Positions 62,794 to 64,000 of a DNA stretch of 64,000 bases are shown in pieces (positions within the stretch are counted from its first letter, which is position 1; every line of letters starts with the position of its first letter). The notes beneath the pieces were generated by a model, which saw only the letters and a program-made list of their open reading frames with translations, made no database searches and had not been told where the DNA came from. A program made the translations under genes and the position numbers. Source of the stretch: Muricoccus roseus (GTDB lineage: Bacteria > Pseudomonadota > Alphaproteobacteria > Acetobacterales > Acetobacteraceae); NCBI RefSeq assembly GCF_900141905.1, contig NZ_FQZF01000002.1, forward strand, positions 124,001-188,000, written 5' to 3'.

Positions 62794-63837
62794 ATGCGTC
62801 GCCTTCTCCTCTCCACCGCCCTGATCCCGGCCGTCCTCTCCGGCGGGCTCGCCTTCGCCCAGGTCCCCGCCCCGAGCCCGGCCCAGCGGCCCGCCGCGCC
62901 GCCAGCCAGCGCCCCGGCCGCCAACGCCCCGGCTGCCAGCCCCCCGGCTTCCAACACCCCGGCTGCCAACGCCCCAGCCGCCAACCCCCAGCCGGCGGAC
63001 CCTGTGGTGGCCCGGGTGGATGGCCAGGAGATCCGCCTCTCGGACGTGCGCGATGCCGCGAACGAGCTGCCGGACGAGCTGAAGAACGCCCCGCCCGCCA
63101 TGCTCTACCCCCTGATCGTGGACCAGCTGGTGGCCCAGAAGGCCCTGGTCGCCCGCGCGCGCGCCGAGGGGCTGCAGAACGATCCGGAGGTGCAGCGCCG
63201 CATCGCCCGCGCCACCGACCAGGAGCTGCAGCAGGCCATCCTCCGCCGCGAGGTGGGCCCGGCCCTGACCGAGCAGGCCCTGCGCCAGCGCTATGACCGC
63301 GATTCTGCGAACCGCCGGGGGGAAGAGGAGGTGCATGCCCGCCACATCCTCGTCCCCACCGAAGCCGCGGCGCGCGAGGCGCTCGAGGAGGTCCGCCGCC
63401 CCGGCACCGACTTCGCCGAGGTGGCCCGGCGCCGTTCCACCGGCCCCGGCGCGCAGCAGGGCGGCGATCTTGGCTTCTTCAAGAAGTCCGACATGATCCC
63501 CGAATTCGCCGAGGCCGCCTTCGCCCTCCAGCCCGGCCAGATCAGCGAGAACCCGATCCAGACCCCCTTCGGCTGGCATGTCATCAAGGTGGAGGGGCGC
63601 CGCACCGCCGCGGCCGCGAGCTTCGAGGACAGCCAGGAGGCTCTGCGCCAGGCCGCCTTCGAGGAGACGGTGAACGCCGCCGTGGAGCGCATCCGCAGCG
63701 CGGCGCGGGTGGAACGCTTCAACCTGGACGGCTCGCCCCAGCGCCCGCCCAGCCTGCTCGACGGCGCCTCCCCCCCGTCGCCCACCGCCCAGCCGCCGGC
63801 GGCCAGCCCCACCCCCACCCCGGCCCAGCGGCGCTAA
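62794..63837 (+). CDS. Parvulin-type peptidyl-prolyl isomerase, periplasmic
   Basis: A 347-residue secreted folding factor. A Sec leader ([22 protein letters not shown]) leads into a Pro/Ala/Asn-rich linker (24-68). The SurA-like N-domain covers about 70-165. The parvulin domain (about 180-275) has [38 protein letters not shown] and [13 protein letters not shown] Pro-rich tail ends the protein. It is divergent from secA and 18 bp before argJ. It helps fold exported proteins, so the secA pairing is fitting. Confidence 0.9.
   Translation: MRRLLLSTALIPAVLSGGLAFAQVPAPSPAQRPAAPPASAPAANAPAASPPASNTPAANAPAANPQPADPVVARVDGQEIRLSDVRDAANELPDELKNAPPAMLYPLIVDQLVAQKALVARARAEGLQNDPEVQRRIARATDQELQQAILRREVGPALTEQALRQRYDRDSANRRGEEEVHARHILVPTEAAAREALEEVRRPGTDFAEVARRRSTGPGAQQGGDLGFFKKSDMIPEFAEAAFALQPGQISENPIQTPFGWHVIKVEGRRTAAAASFEDSQEALRQAAFEETVNAAVERIRSAARVERFNLDGSPQRPPSLLDGASPPSPTAQPPAASPTPTPAQRR
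62911..62985 (+). repeat. Five 15-bp tandem repeats in the isomerase linker
   Basis: Units of GCCCCGGCCGCCAAC-like sequence encode the pentapeptides [20 protein letters not shown] and APAAN. It is a low-complexity linker that could vary in number by slippage. The next five codons (PQPAD) are degenerate. Confidence 0.8.
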
Positions 63838-63855
63838 GCGGAAAGGAGGCGCCAC

Positions 63856-64000
63856 ATGGCCAAGGACCTGCCCGTCTCCCCCCTGAAGGTGGAGCTGCCG
63901 CCCCTGCCGCCGGTGAAGGGCGTGCGCCTCGGCGTCGCCGCCGCCGGGCTGCGCTACCAGGGCCGCCCGGACGTGATGATGATGGAGTTCGCCCCCGGCA
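63856..64000 (+). CDS. argJ: Glutamate N-acetyltransferase ArgJ, 5' end only
   Basis: The bifunctional ornithine acetyltransferase/N-acetylglutamate synthase of arginine biosynthesis, cut by the window end. The visible 48 residues begin MAKDLPVSPLKVELP and continue PPVKGVRLGVAAAGLRYQGRPDVMMMEFAPG, the usual ArgJ start. A good ribosome site AAAGGAGG lies 9-10 bases before the ATG. It is 18 bp from the isomerase gene and probably co-transcribed. The catalytic Thr is outside the window. Confidence 0.9.
   Translation, partial: MAKDLPVSPLKVELPPLPPVKGVRLGVAAAGLRYQGRPDVMMMEFAPG

Noticed and set aside
62541-63101. An N-terminal extension of SecA beyond 62540.
   Set aside because: The standard SecA N-terminus begins at 62540, and the extension would overlap the divergent isomerase gene with low-complexity sequence.

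Overview
The window is about 70% GC, densely coded and rich in GTG/TTG starts, 4-base ATGA/GTGA gene overlaps, Bug/TctC solute receptors and NMT1-type importers. The housekeeping genes (fused aroK-aroB next to xerD, accA, secA, a parvulin isomerase, argJ) have an alphaproteobacterial look. The best guess is a chromosomal segment of an Acetobacteraceae member of the Roseomonas type; this is inferred from gene content and not tested. I see no rRNA, tRNA, insertion sequence, prophage or CRISPR array.

Layout. 1-4892: core genes (aroKB, xerD, accA) with an SDR and a Bug receptor. 4959-5786: a lipoprotein and a small unknown gene with a clear sigma70-type promoter. 5858-10704: a surface-polymer module (acetyltransferase, LicD-like transferase, GpsA-like dehydrogenase, TagD-like cytidylyltransferase) facing a Tat-exported glycerophosphodiesterase. 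10746-19641: a LysR-led catabolic operon (two FAD amine/amino-acid oxidases, a metal-less M24 hydrolase, RidA, a spermidine-type ABC importer). 19647-33967: a 13-gene bidirectional cluster for an unknown inositol- or deoxysugar-containing glycan or glycoside. 33948-35484: a PAQR/hemolysin III protein, two small unknowns and a cold-shock protein.

35715-42917: an IclR-controlled acyl-CoA catabolic operon (CoA ligase, thiolase, two unequal acyl-CoA dehydrogenases, Bug receptor), facing another Bug gene. 44052-58558: two divergent catabolic/transport operons around a GntR regulator. The left arm has an ABC importer, a class II aldolase and a flavin monooxygenase. The right arm has an SDR, aminotransferase, alpha/beta hydrolase, M20 amidohydrolase, bicupin, VOC protein and a second ABC importer. 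58586-64000: an unknown protein, secA, a parvulin-like isomerase and the start of argJ.

The best candidate for an undescribed system is the 19647-33967 cluster. It makes inositol phosphate (Ino1), probably dephosphorylates it, and carries four glycosyltransferases, two sugar-nucleotide epimerases, a methyltransferase, two sugar/cyclitol-type dehydrogenases, a PRTase-like/kinase-like fusion, and a glycoside-hydrolase-like protein whose TIM-barrel strands appear in circularly permuted order.
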